A stretch of 64,000 nt of DNA from CAJXSN01 sp947492235 (GCF_042492175.1 NZ_CP170453.1:2790001-2854000); one strand, 5' to 3'; shown: positions 1 to 8,392, counted from the stretch's first letter. Translations and numbers: made by a program. Notes: generated by a model not told the origin, from the letters alone.

Positions 1-28
1 GCACAGAAGCGGGAGAGTTGGGGGCTGG

Positions 29-1507
29 ATGACCGATACCACGCAAGGCGCGCCACATACGGGCTCCGCACAGGATGCAGGCGATGGCAATGCGCCCTCG
101 TTCTGGACGAAGGTGACTTTCGGCTTCGGCTCGGTCGCCTTCGGTGTGAAGGACAATGGCTTCAGCTATTTCCTGTTGCTGTTTTACGGGACCGTTGTGG
201 GGCTGGAGCCGGGTCTGGTCGGGCTCGCTATCCTTATTGCGCTGGTTCTGGATGCAATCAGTGATCCTCTGGTGGGCTATTGGTCGGACAATTTCCGCTC
301 GCGTTGGGGCCGGCGGCATCCCTTCATGTATGCCTCTGCCCTCCCCGTCTCGCTCAGCTTCTTCCTGCTGTGGAACCCGCCGGACTGGAGCCAGGGCGCG
401 CTGTTTGCCTATCTGCTGTGCCTCTCCATCCTGATCCGCACCTTTATCACATTCTACGAAACGCCCAGCTACGCTTTGCTCCCGGAACTGACGACCAGCT
501 ACGAGGAGCGCACCTCCTTCCAGATCTTCCGGACATTCTTTGCATGGGTTGGCGGCAATTCGCTGACGGTGCTGATGTTCGGCGTTTTGCTGGTGCCCAC
601 CGCGCAATATGCCGACGGCATCCTGAACCGCGAAGCTTACGCGACCTTCGGCATCGTGGGATCGTGCCTGATGTTTCTGTCGATCATGGTCTCCTCTCTC
701 GGCACGCATAACCGCATACCCACCTTGCGCCAGCCCGGCCCACCAGAGCGCAAGACGGTGCGCCGCGTCTTTGCAGAGATCTTCGAGACCCTGCGCGACC
801 GCAATTTCCTGATGCTGTTCTGGGCCTTTGTCATGGGCTCGATGGCCACCGGTGTGGCCGCCTCGCTGGCCTTCATCATGCTCAGTTATTTCTGGGAGTT
901 CACCGAATTCCAGCGATTCCTGTGGACCGCGCTGGTCATGGTATCGGCGTTCGGAGCGCTCCTCATCGCGCCGCGGTTGGTGCGCCGGTTCGGCAAGCGG
1001 AATACGGTTGTCGGGCTAGGCGTGGTCGCCTTCAGTGTCGCGCCCATGCCGGTGATCCTGCGCCTGTTCGATCTGATGCCGGAGAACGGCGACCCGCTCC
1101 TGTTCCCGCTTGTGGCGATCATCAACACCGTCGATTTGGCGATGATCATTGCGCTTCAGGGCACGATGTATTCGATGATTGCCGATCTGGTGGAAAGCGG
1201 CGAGCTGCGCACCGGCAGGCGCTCGGAGGGGCTGTATTATTCCGCCGTTACCTTCACCCGCAAAACCACTGTGGGCCTTGGCGCATTTGCAGGCGGGACG
1301 ATGCTCTCACTCATCCAGTTTCCCGACGGCGCGGCGCCGGGCACCGTGAATGATGACGTAATCTGGTGGCTCGGCGCACTCTACGCCCCGACCCTGCTGA
1401 CCCTGTGGGCGACAATGCTGTTTGCGGTCAGCCGGTTCGGGCTGGACCGCGAGGGCCATCAAGCCAATCTGCGCGCGCTCGCCGAGGGTAAAGGGGCCCA
1501 AGGATAG
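29..1507 (+). CDS. MFS transporter, GPH (glycoside-pentoside-hexuronide) cation symporter family
   Basis: A 492-residue inner-membrane protein with about twelve hydrophobic segments. Residues 78-98 carry the loop 2-3 signature of the GPH/MFS_2 family: SDPLVGYWSDNF followed by a basic RSRWGRRHP stretch. Members import sugars or glycosides with H+ or Na+; some relatives carry other solutes, so the substrate is open. The ATG at 29 is preceded by a purine-rich GGGAGAG about 11 bases upstream. The next gene converges on it, 30 bases away. No sugar-catabolic gene is adjacent in this window, so the neighbours do not help with substrate. Family assignment is firm, specificity unknown. Confidence 0.88.
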   Translation: MTDTTQGAPHTGSAQDAGDGNAPSFWTKVTFGFGSVAFGVKDNGFSYFLLLFYGTVVGLEPGLVGLAILIALVLDAISDPLVGYWSDNFRSRWGRRHPFMYASALPVSLSFFLLWNPPDWSQGALFAYLLCLSILIRTFITFYETPSYALLPELTTSYEERTSFQIFRTFFAWVGGNSLTVLMFGVLLVPTAQYADGILNREAYATFGIVGSCLMFLSIMVSSLGTHNRIPTLRQPGPPERKTVRRVFAEIFETLRDRNFLMLFWAFVMGSMATGVAASLAFIMLSYFWEFTEFQRFLWTALVMVSAFGALLIAPRLVRRFGKRNTVVGLGVVAFSVAPMPVILRLFDLMPENGDPLLFPLVAIINTVDLAMIIALQGTMYSMIADLVESGELRTGRRSEGLYYSAVTFTRKTTVGLGAFAGGTMLSLIQFPDGAAPGTVNDDVIWWLGALYAPTLLTLWATMLFAVSRFGLDREGHQANLRALAEGKGAQG

Positions 1508-1537
1508 CAAGCGCGCGCGATAGGCTTCGCCGACGGC

Positions 1538-2512
1538 TCAGGCAGCGGCCAGCTTGTTCATCCGGCCGAGGATCTCGTCCGCTTCGCTCATGATCCCGTC
1601 GATCAGTTCCTTACAGGTCGGAATGTCGTTGATCAGGCCCGCGACCATGCCGCAGCTCCACGCGCCCTTGTCCATGTCCCCGTCCATCATGATCTTGGGA
1701 TAGACGCCCGCGACCTCGTCGATGATATCCTCGAATTTCAGATCGTCGCCGAGGCGTTTTTCTTTCTCCAGCAGACGCTCGACCGCTTCGTTGGTCATCA
1801 CCCGCTCGGTATTGCGCAAGGGACGCATCACCAGACGCGTGTCGAGCTCGCTGGCCGCCACGATGGCCTTCTTCACATTCTCGTGCACAGGCGCTTCCTG
1901 CGTCGCGATAAAGCGTGTGCCCATATTCATGCCCTCCGCGCCCATGGCGAGGCTGGCGACAAGGCTGCGCCCGTCAGCCATCCCGCCGCTGGAGACGAAG
2001 GGAATGTCCAGCTCGTCCGCCGCACGGGGCAGAAGAATGAAGTTGGGCACATCGTCCTCGCCCGGATGGCCACCGCATTCGAAGCCGTCGACAGAGACGG
2101 CATCGCAGCCAATGTCCTGCGCTTTCAGCGAATGGCGCACGCTGGTGCATTTGTGGATCACCTTGATCCCTGCCCCCTTGAGCGCGGGCAGAACTTCCTG
2201 CGGATTGCGCCCGGCGGTTTCCACCACCTTCACACCGCCGTCGATGATCGCTTTGACAAGGCCCGGGTAATCGGGCGGTGTCAGGCTGGGCAGGAATGTC
2301 AGGTTCACGCCGAACGGCTTGTCCGTCATGTCGCGGCACTTGGCGATTTCATTCGCCAGCTTCTCCGGCGTTCCTTGTGTCAGGCCGGTAATAATGCCCA
2401 GCCCGCCCGCATTGGAAACGGCAGCCGCCATTTCAGCAAAGCCGACAAAATGCATGCCGCCCTGAATGATGGGGTGCTGAATGCCGAACATTTCGGTGAT
2501 GGCGGTTTTCAT
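1538..2512 (-). CDS. nitronate monooxygenase / 2-nitropropane dioxygenase-like FMN enzyme
   Basis: A TIM-barrel flavoprotein of 324 residues when started at the ATG at 2512 (MKTAITEMFGIQHP), where homology to the family begins. An upstream in-frame start at 2584 would add 24 residues unlike the family. Visible family motifs are IIQGGM near residue 15, GGLGIITG near 36-43, CGGHPGEDD in the middle, and the FMN phosphate region SSGGMADGRS followed by GAEGMNMGTRF. Members oxidise nitronates, or act as related FMN oxidoreductases such as enoyl reductase-like enzymes, so the true substrate is uncertain. The gene lies downstream of tRNA-Asp on the same strand, with a possible weak terminator between them. 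Confidence 0.85.
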   Translation of the reverse strand: MKTAITEMFGIQHPIIQGGMHFVGFAEMAAAVSNAGGLGIITGLTQGTPEKLANEIAKCRDMTDKPFGVNLTFLPSLTPPDYPGLVKAIIDGGVKVVETAGRNPQEVLPALKGAGIKVIHKCTSVRHSLKAQDIGCDAVSVDGFECGGHPGEDDVPNFILLPRAADELDIPFVSSGGMADGRSLVASLAMGAEGMNMGTRFIATQEAPVHENVKKAIVAASELDTRLVMRPLRNTERVMTNEAVERLLEKEKRLGDDLKFEDIIDEVAGVYPKIMMDGDMDKGAWSCGMVAGLINDIPTCKELIDGIMSEADEILGRMNKLAAA

Positions 2513-2615
2513 GAGCGCAATTTCCTTCCCGTTGATACGAATCTGGCGCGGACCCTTGCCCAGAGCCGAGCAAAGCTCAATCACCGATTTGTCAGGAAAG
2601 CCGCCAATCCGCGCG

Positions 2616-2636
2616 AAACCTCCCCCTTAAGGGAGG
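2616..2636 (-). terminator. possible weak terminator after tRNA-Asp
   Basis: A 6-bp inverted repeat CCTCCC / GGGAGG with a 6-base loop, followed on the minus strand by only three T residues. It sits 36 bases past the 3' end of tRNA-Asp and before the nitronate monooxygenase gene. The short T-run makes this weak. Confidence 0.3.
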
Positions 2637-2671
2637 ATCACATGATCACAAAGCTAGGAAAAAGTCCCAAG

Positions 2672-2748
2672 TGGCGCGAGTGACGGGACTCGAACCCGCG
2701 ACCCTCGGCGTGACAGGCCGATACTCTAACCAACTGAGCTACACCCGC
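2672..2748 (-). tRNA. tRNA-Asp (GTC)
   Basis: A 77-base cloverleaf read on the minus strand. The acceptor stem GCGGGTG pairs with CACTCGC (one G-U), the D-loop region is TAGCTCAGTTGGTTAGAG, the anticodon loop contains GTC, the T-arm has GGGTTCGAGTCCC, the discriminator is G and CCA is encoded. Anticodon GTC reads GAC/GAT, aspartate. Confidence 0.97.
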
Positions 2749-2782
2749 GCATTTAAGCGGCTAGCGCCTCTTGGGAGCGGCG

Positions 2783-2811
2783 CAATTAGGCCAGCCTCTG
2801 TGACCTGTCAA
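2783..2811 (-). promoter_or_regulatory. predicted sigma-70 promoter of tRNA-Asp
   Basis: On the minus strand TTGACA (2806-2811) is followed after 17 bases by TAATTG (2783-2788). A start site near 2776 would leave a leader of about 28 bases before the tRNA. The -35 box is perfect and the -10 box is weak, but position and spacing fit and the other two tRNA genes have a promoter in the same place. Confidence 0.45.
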
Positions 2812-2937
2812 TGCGCAGTGTGCGGATAAATGGCGCCAAGTGAAATTGAGGTGAAATTAACCATATCTTGGAGCTTTGCAGGCAGTGGCCTGACGCAAGG
2901 CGGGATTGTGCCCGCAGCCTGATTTCAGGGGGAATGT

Positions 2938-3381
2938 ATGCGTCGTCTTCTGCTTGCCACAACATTGGCAGCTCTCACCGCCTCTGCCGTTGCCGCGCAG
3001 AGCGGCATTGCCATTGAACGTTCGGTGTACCTGGAACAATCGCAAACGGTGGACGGGCGGCAAGTCCGGGCCCTGCAACCTGCGACATCCCTGCGCAAGG
3101 GCGACCGGGTGGTGCTGATGCTCCACTGGCGCGCGCCGGGCCGCGGCGATGATTTCGTTGTTTCCAGCCAGGTGCCGCGCGATCTCGCCTTCCGCCGCAG
3201 CGGCGGGCAGGACGCCAAAGTTTCTATCGATGGCGGCCGGACATGGGGCACGCTCGACCGTCTGCGCGTCGGCAATCGTCGCGCCACGCCCGAAGACGTA
3301 ACGCATTTGCGCTGGCATGTCAGCGATGCCGAGGCCGCACTGGGCCGTGGCAGCGTCAGCTTCGCAGCGGTTGTCCGCTAA
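2938..3381 (+). CDS. secreted protein of unknown function, 147 aa
   Basis: Starts at an ATG preceded by AGGGGG, a good ribosome binding site. Residues 1-21 form a clean Sec signal peptide (MRRLLLATTLAALTASAVAAQ), so the product is exported. The mature part is about 125 residues, beta-rich in appearance, with a conserved-looking C-terminal block VSIDGGRTWGTLDRL and then PEDVTHLRWHVSD. That block resembles the DUF11-like beta-sandwich repeats of surface proteins, but I cannot assign a function. Its stop overlaps the stop of the convergent E2 gene by four bases. Probably monocistronic; the 190-base upstream gap is shared with the divergent tRNA-Asp. Confidence 0.75.
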   Translation: MRRLLLATTLAALTASAVAAQSGIAIERSVYLEQSQTVDGRQVRALQPATSLRKGDRVVLMLHWRAPGRGDDFVVSSQVPRDLAFRRSGGQDAKVSIDGGRTWGTLDRLRVGNRRATPEDVTHLRWHVSDAEAALGRGSVSFAAVVR

Positions 3382-4700
3382 GCCGAAACAATCAGAACCG
3401 GCGTTTCCAGAAGCTTCTTGAGCGCCTGAATAAAGCTCGCCGCGTCCCAGCCATCCACGACGCGGTGATCGCAGCTGATCGAGATATTCATCAGCTTGCG
3501 CTTCTCGATTCGTTCGCCGCCATTGCCATCGGGCACATACATCGGGCGCTCGACAATTTTGTTCGGGCCGATGATCGCGACTTCGGGCCGATTGATAACC
3601 GGTGTGGTGGCAATGCCGCCCAGCGGGCCAAGCGATGTGACGGTCAGCGTACCGCCGGTCAGCTCGTCCTTGGTCGCTTTGCCGCTGCGTGCGGCCTCTG
3701 CAAGACGGGTAATCTCGTTGGCCAGCTGCCAGACATTCTTGGCCTGCGCATCTTTCAGCACCGGCACCATCAGCCCGGCATCGGTCTGCGCGGCCATGCC
3801 CATGTGGACGGACCCATAACGCGTCACCACACCCGCTTCGTCATCATAGCGCGCATTGATCATCGGGAAGTCAGGCAGCGTCTTGCAGATTGCCGTGATC
3901 ATCAGCGGCAGAATAGTCAGCTTGGGCTTGTCACCCCGGTTGGCGTTCAGTTGCGCGCGCATCTCTTCCAGATCGGTCACGTCGACTTCTTCGACATAGC
4001 TGAAATGGGGGATGTTGCGCTTACTGGCAGCCATATTTTCGGCAATGCGGCGACGCATCCCGATAACTTTCTTCTCCTCGTCCGCCCGCGCTGGTCCGGC
4101 GGCGGCATAGCCTGAATTGTATGTCAGGAACTGGTCGAGATCGCCATGGCGCACGCGGCCGTCTTCAGCCGGTTTGACCTGCGACAGGTCAACGCCAAGT
4201 TCCTTCGCGCGCTTGCGCACAGCCGGTGTGGCGAGGACTTTAGCTGAATTTTTCGCGGCCGCCCCCTCTTCCGTTCGTGCTGAGCTTGTCGAAGCACTGT
4301 CCTTTTCTTCCAACGCAGCACCAGAAGAGGAAGACGATCCTTCGACAGGCTCAGGATGAGCGGGTTTAGGGGCTGGAGATGGAGCTGGCTCGTTTGCAGG
4401 CTCAGGAGCCGGAGCCGGAGCAGGCGCTGCTTCGTCGGCCACATCCTCAGGCACTTCGCCTTCAACCTCGACAACCACCAGCATGCCGCCGACAGAAATA
4501 ATATCGCCTGCTTCGCCCGCGACTTCGGTCACGACGCCGTCGACGGGGCTCTCGATATCGATCGTCGCCTTGTCCGTCATGACGTCAACCAGATGCTGGT
4601 CTTCGGAGATCGTATCGCCGACCTTCACGTGCCATTCGACGATCTCCGCCTCGGCAACGCCTTCGCCCACATCGGGCATGTTGAAGATGAATTTTGCCAT
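3378..4700 (-). CDS. bkdB: branched-chain 2-oxoacid dehydrogenase E2 (dihydrolipoamide acyltransferase)
   Basis: A 440-residue acyltransferase core of the branched-chain keto acid dehydrogenase complex, which moves the acyl group from E1 to CoA. The N-terminal lipoyl domain (about 1-80) has the lipoylated Lys44 in MTDKATI. The peripheral-subunit-binding domain begins at ATPAVRKRAKELGVD (about residue 155) and the catalytic domain follows, ending with DHRVVDGWDAASF, whose His and Asp are catalytic. Between lipoyl and binding domains lies an Ala/Pro/Ser-rich linker. It contains two inverted copies of a palindromic DNA repeat, read through in frame. The gene is last in the E1a-E1b-E2 run, 6 bases after E1b. 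Confidence 0.95.
   Translation of the reverse strand: MAKFIFNMPDVGEGVAEAEIVEWHVKVGDTISEDQHLVDVMTDKATIDIESPVDGVVTEVAGEAGDIISVGGMLVVVEVEGEVPEDVADEAAPAPAPAPEPANEPAPSPAPKPAHPEPVEGSSSSSGAALEEKDSASTSSARTEEGAAAKNSAKVLATPAVRKRAKELGVDLSQVKPAEDGRVRHGDLDQFLTYNSGYAAAGPARADEEKKVIGMRRRIAENMAASKRNIPHFSYVEEVDVTDLEEMRAQLNANRGDKPKLTILPLMITAICKTLPDFPMINARYDDEAGVVTRYGSVHMGMAAQTDAGLMVPVLKDAQAKNVWQLANEITRLAEAARSGKATKDELTGGTLTVTSLGPLGGIATTPVINRPEVAIIGPNKIVERPMYVPDGNGGERIEKRKLMNISISCDHRVVDGWDAASFIQALKKLLETPVLIVSA
4272..4363. repeat. inverted pair of short palindromic repeats inside the E2 linker
   Basis: The copy at 4272-4297 and the copy at 4339-4363 are near reverse complements of each other, sharing the core TTCGACA(A/G)GCTCAG, with 41 bases between them. 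This core matches a small interspersed repeat I recall from sphingomonad genomes, where it is normally intergenic. Here it is translated on the minus strand: the upstream copy gives HPEPVEG and the downstream copy gives STSSARTE, inside the flexible linker of the E2 protein. The frame stays open, so the insertion is tolerated. Confidence 0.7.
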
Positions 4701-4706
4701 TTCGGA

Positions 4707-5768
4707 TCAGTCCTTCAAAAGCCGGTCGATGGCCTCGCCAAGGCGCACGGGCCCGGGGAAATAGGCCCATTCGAGGCTGTGGGGATAGGGTGTATCGAAG
4801 CCGGTCACGCGCTCGATCGGGGCTTCCAGATGGTAGAAGCAGCGCTCCTGCACCAGCGCCGACAATTCCGCGCCGAAGCCCGATGTGCGCGTGGCCTCGT
4901 GCACGATCATGCAGCGGCCAGTGCGCTTAACCGATGCTTCAATGGCTTCGATATCGAGCGGGACCATGGTGCGCAGATCAAGAATGTCGGCCTCGACACC
5001 CTTCGCCTCGCACACCGCCTGCGCCACATGCACCATGGTGCCGTAAGCCAGCACGGTCATCTGCTCGCCCTCGGTCACCCGGCGCGCTTTGCCCAGCGGG
5101 ACCTTGTAATACCCCTCGGGCACCACGCTGTCCTTGTGCCGCTTCCACGGCTCCACCGGCTTGTCGTAATACCCGCTGAAGGGGCCATTGTAGATCCGCT
5201 TCGGCTCGAAGAAGATCACCGGATCATTGTCCTCGATCGCGCTGATCAGCAGGCCCTTCGCGTCATAGGGCGTGGCCGGGATGACGGTCTTCAGGCCCGC
5301 TACATGGGTGAAGAGCGATTCCGGGCTCTGGCTGTGGGTCTGGCCGCCAAAGATGCCGCCCCCAAACGGGCTGCGCACAGTCATCGGAGCAATGTATTCG
5401 CCAGCCGAGCGATAGCGAAGGCGCGCGGCCTCGCTGATCAGCTGGTCGAGGCCTGGATAGATGTAGTCGGCAAACTGGATCTCGGGGATTGGGCGAAGGC
5501 CATATGCGCCCATGCCCACCGCCACACCGATAATGCCGCATTCGTTGATCGGCGTGTCGAATACGCGCGATTTGCCGTGCTTTTCCTGCAGGCCAGCTGT
5601 GCAGCGGAATACCCCGCCGAAATAGCCGACGTCTTCGCCAAACACGACCGTGTCGGGGTCGCGCGTCATCATCACATCGAGCGCTTCGTTAATCGCTTCG
5701 ATCATGTTGAGGCGGCGCTCGGTGCCTGCTTCAGGCGCGGCGGCGTCCTTGGTCATGGTCTCGCCCAT
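4707..5768 (-). CDS. bkdA2: branched-chain 2-oxoacid dehydrogenase E1 beta subunit
   Basis: A 353-residue transketolase-like subunit that pairs with E1a to decarboxylate branched-chain 2-oxoacids with thiamine diphosphate. Recognisable blocks are NEALDVMMTRDPDTVVFGED at the start, RVFDTPINECGIIGVAVG, and EIQFADYIYPGLDQL. The C-terminal transketolase half carries VPLDIEAIEASVKRTGR. Its ATG overlaps the TGA of E1a by one base (TGATG), which implies translational coupling and 1:1 synthesis. A second ATG four codons in is possible. Length is normal for the family. Confidence 0.95.
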   Translation of the reverse strand: MGETMTKDAAAPEAGTERRLNMIEAINEALDVMMTRDPDTVVFGEDVGYFGGVFRCTAGLQEKHGKSRVFDTPINECGIIGVAVGMGAYGLRPIPEIQFADYIYPGLDQLISEAARLRYRSAGEYIAPMTVRSPFGGGIFGGQTHSQSPESLFTHVAGLKTVIPATPYDAKGLLISAIEDNDPVIFFEPKRIYNGPFSGYYDKPVEPWKRHKDSVVPEGYYKVPLGKARRVTEGEQMTVLAYGTMVHVAQAVCEAKGVEADILDLRTMVPLDIEAIEASVKRTGRCMIVHEATRTSGFGAELSALVQERCFYHLEAPIERVTGFDTPYPHSLEWAYFPGPVRLGEAIDRLLKD

Positions 5769-7081
5769 CAGCTCTGCACTCCCTTCGCCGGGAGCCCTTC
5801 AGGAAACTTGGTCTCCCGCTCGTGGATCGCCTGCTCGGCCTGCTCTTTGAGATGCCAGGGCAGTTCCTCGAAAACATCTTCGAACATCGTGCGGAAGGGA
5901 TGGTGCAGACCGTGGCCCAGAATGCCGTTCTTCTCGGCTTCCTTGGTGGTCTTCTTGACCAGCTCAACGCATTCCACATCGAGCGCAGTTTGCCGTTCCT
6001 CGTCCCATTCGCCCAATGCGATCAGGTGCTTTTTGAGGCGATTGATCGGATCACCCAGCGGCCATTCCTCGCGCTCCTCGGCGCTGCGATAGCCGCTCGG
6101 ATCATCGGAGGTGGAGTGCCCCTCCGCGCGGTAGGTGAAGAACTCGATCAGCGTCGGACCCGCATTGGCCCGTGCGCGGTCAGCGGCCCATTTCTCCGCA
6201 GCGTAGCATGCCAGCGGATCGTTGCCGTCCACCCGCAGGCTGGCAAGACCATAGCCCAGGCCGCGCGCGGCGAACGTCGTCCGCTCGCCCCCGGCAAAGC
6301 CACTGAAGCTGGAAATGGCCCATTGGTTGTTGACCACGTTCAGGATCACCGGCGCATTATAGACGGTGGCGAATGTGCAGGCGGAGTGGAAATCACCCTC
6401 TGCGGTACTGCCCTCGCCCACCCATGTGGCGGCGACCCGGCTATCGCCCTTGATAGCGCTCGCCATCGCCCAGCCCACAGCCTGCGGAGTCTGCGTGGCC
6501 AGATTGCCGGAGATGCTGAAGAAGCTGTGCTCTCGGCTCGAATACATGATCGGCAGCTGGCGGCCCTTCAGCTTGTCACCCTTATTCGAGTAAATCTGGT
6601 TGATCATCTCGATGAGCGGATAGCCGCGCGCGATCAGCACGCCCTGCTGGCGATAGCTGGGGAAGACCATATCGTCGCTGGCGAGCGCCATGGCGGTCGA
6701 AATGCTGGTCGCTTCCTCGCCCGTGCACTTCATGTAGAAGCTGGTCTTGCCCTGTCTTTGGCCGCGGAACATGCGCTCATCGAAGGCGCGGACCATGGCA
6801 AAATGCCCGAGCATCTCGCGCAAAGTGTCGGCATCAAGCTTCGGATCCCAGGGCCCGTGCGCCTTGTCGTCATCGCCCAGCACACGGATCAGATCATGCG
6901 CCAGCGGCGCGGTATCGAGCGCGGCGCAGGCTTCGTCAGGCCGGAATTGTTCCCCCGCTTCGGGAATATTCAGATGGCTGTAATCGACCTTGTCACCCGG
7001 CCGGAAATTCGGCTCAGGCACGTGCAGCGACAACGCCGGGCGGTTGTCGCCAGTCGAGGATGTATCGGTTGGTCCGGCCAT
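5768..7081 (-). CDS. bkdA1: branched-chain 2-oxoacid dehydrogenase E1 alpha subunit
   Basis: A 437-residue thiamine-diphosphate enzyme subunit, first of the three-gene bkd run. The TPP-binding motif is seen in GEGSTAEGDFHSA through NNQWAIS, and the loop AEGHSTSDDPSGYR corresponds to the phosphorylation/active-site loop of E1a proteins. RQQGVLIARG and SREHSFFSISGNLATQ are also typical of the branched-chain rather than the pyruvate type. An N-terminal extension of about 60 residues is rich in Asp/Pro. No lipoamide dehydrogenase (E3) follows, so E3 must be supplied elsewhere. The gene starts 73 bases after thyA on the same strand. Confidence 0.95.
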   Translation of the reverse strand: MAGPTDTSSTGDNRPALSLHVPEPNFRPGDKVDYSHLNIPEAGEQFRPDEACAALDTAPLAHDLIRVLGDDDKAHGPWDPKLDADTLREMLGHFAMVRAFDERMFRGQRQGKTSFYMKCTGEEATSISTAMALASDDMVFPSYRQQGVLIARGYPLIEMINQIYSNKGDKLKGRQLPIMYSSREHSFFSISGNLATQTPQAVGWAMASAIKGDSRVAATWVGEGSTAEGDFHSACTFATVYNAPVILNVVNNQWAISSFSGFAGGERTTFAARGLGYGLASLRVDGNDPLACYAAEKWAADRARANAGPTLIEFFTYRAEGHSTSDDPSGYRSAEEREEWPLGDPINRLKKHLIALGEWDEERQTALDVECVELVKKTTKEAEKNGILGHGLHHPFRTMFEDVFEELPWHLKEQAEQAIHERETKFPEGLPAKGVQS

Positions 7082-7154
7082 TGGCTTGCTCTCCCAGCGA
7101 AGGCTTCAGGGGCGTCGCCTATGGTAGCGTTTCAAGGGGGTCAAGCGTTCCCGA

Positions 7155-8102
7155 TCACACCGCAACAGGGGCCTTGATCGGGGCCTGCGGTGCGTAATCA
7201 TGGACAACGAAATCCTCGATTTTGTAGTCGAATATTGTTTCGGGCTTTCGCACTATTCCCAGCGTGGGCGTGCCATTCGGCTCGCGCGCCAGCTGTTCCT
7301 CGATCAGATGCTCGTGATTGAGATAGAGATGCGTGTCGCCGCCCATCCAGACCAGCTCGCCCGGCTTCAGGCCGGTCTGCTGCGCCATCATCCGCGTCAG
7401 CAGCGCGGCTGACCATAGATTGAAGGGCAGCCCCAGCGCGACATCGCAGCTGCGCTGGTAGAGCAGGCAATTGAGCCGCGCATCCGCACCCTCCCCCGCG
7501 ACGTGGAACTGGTAGGTCTTGTGGCACGGCGGCAGGGCCATCCGGTCCAGCTCGGCTACATTCCAGCCTTCGATAATGTGGCGGCGGCTGCCCGGGCTGG
7601 CTTTCAATGACTGGACCACTTCCGCGACCTGATTGATGCCCTCGCCAGCTTCGAAAAGGCCATCCTTGCGATAGCGATAGGTTGGCCAGTCGACCCACTG
7701 TTTGCCGTATACCGGCCCGAGATCGCCCCAGCGTGCCGCGAAGCCTTCGTCCTCGGCAATCCGCTGCACGAAATCGTCGAGCGCAATGTCCTCGCCCGTT
7801 TCCTGCACATAGCGGGCATGCGGCCACTCGTTCCAGATTTTCACCCCTTGCAGCACAAGGGGGCGAATATTGGTTTCGCCGGTCAGGAACCACAGCATCT
7901 CGCGCGTCGCGGTTTTCCAGTAGACCCGCTTGGTCGTCAGCAGCGGCATAGCGCCGCCTGCCAGATCGAACCGCAGCTGCGTGCCGAAGATGGAGCGCGT
8001 GCCGATCCCGGTGCGGTCGACCCGTTCGTCGCCAGTGCTCCAGATGCGCTGCATCAGGTCCAGATATTGCTGTTCGGGGTGAGGTACCGGGGCGTTTTCC
8101 AT
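7155..8102 (-). CDS. thyA: thymidylate synthase (folate-dependent)
   Basis: Converts dUMP to dTMP with methylene-tetrahydrofolate. The catalytic cysteine is in LPPCHKTYQFHV. Other signature blocks are DLGPVYGKQWVDWPTYR, SRRHIIEGWNVAELD, YQRSCDVALGLPFN and GGDTHLYLNH, and the protein ends IKAPVAV like its homologs. At 315 residues it is the long form, with an extra segment after the WPHARYVQE region. The E. coli enzyme lacks this segment, whereas Lactobacillus-type enzymes have it. The start is the ATG at 8102. It is upstream of and co-directional with the bkd genes, separated by 73 bases. Confidence 0.97.
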   Translation of the reverse strand: MENAPVPHPEQQYLDLMQRIWSTGDERVDRTGIGTRSIFGTQLRFDLAGGAMPLLTTKRVYWKTATREMLWFLTGETNIRPLVLQGVKIWNEWPHARYVQETGEDIALDDFVQRIAEDEGFAARWGDLGPVYGKQWVDWPTYRYRKDGLFEAGEGINQVAEVVQSLKASPGSRRHIIEGWNVAELDRMALPPCHKTYQFHVAGEGADARLNCLLYQRSCDVALGLPFNLWSAALLTRMMAQQTGLKPGELVWMGGDTHLYLNHEHLIEEQLAREPNGTPTLGIVRKPETIFDYKIEDFVVHDYAPQAPIKAPVAV

Positions 8103-8132
8103 TGCCGTCAGCTTTAGCGGGTAAATGCCCGC

Positions 8133-8161
8133 TTGCCACCCCGCGCGCGCCCACCTATAGG
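8133..8161 (+). promoter_or_regulatory. predicted sigma-70 promoter of tRNA-Pro
   Basis: TTGCCA (8133-8138), a 17-base spacer, then TATAGG (8156-8161). A start near 8168 leaves a leader of about 48 bases. The same two hexamers with the same spacing precede tRNA-Asn at 45155-45183, which strengthens both calls. Confidence 0.5.
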
Positions 8162-8215
8162 CACGCGCCTTGCCTCGACCCGTAGAGCCTCAGGGCGAAA
8201 CGGGACCGACACGGT

Positions 8216-8292
8216 CGGGGAGTAGCTCAGCCTGGTAGAGCACTGTCTTCGGGAGGCAGGGGCCGGAGGTTCGAATCCTCTCTCCCCGACCA
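8216..8292 (+). tRNA. tRNA-Pro (CGG)
   Basis: A 77-base cloverleaf. The acceptor CGGGGAG pairs with CTCCCCG, the anticodon stem CTGTC/GGCAG encloses loop TTCGGGA with anticodon CGG (codon CCG), the T-arm is GGAGGTTCGAATCCTC, the discriminator is A and CCA is encoded. Spurious reading frames cross it on both strands. Confidence 0.97.
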
Positions 8293-8392
8293 ATTTAACG
8301 CCTTTTCCATCCCATTAAGAGACGCTGTTCTCCAGCACGGCTTGGCGAATGCGTTGTGCGTGCTAATGACGCAGCCGGGTCGAGGAGAGAAA

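Noticed and set aside
2749..2937. Small RNA or extra gene in the gap between tRNA-Asp and the secreted protein gene
   Set aside because: No open frame with a ribosome binding site and no stable fold seen; the gap is explained by divergent promoters.
4356..6092. 578-codon plus-strand open frame opposite bkdB and the E1 genes
   Set aside because: Antisense to conserved genes; His/Arg-rich composition typical of the shadow of GC-rich codons, with no domain.
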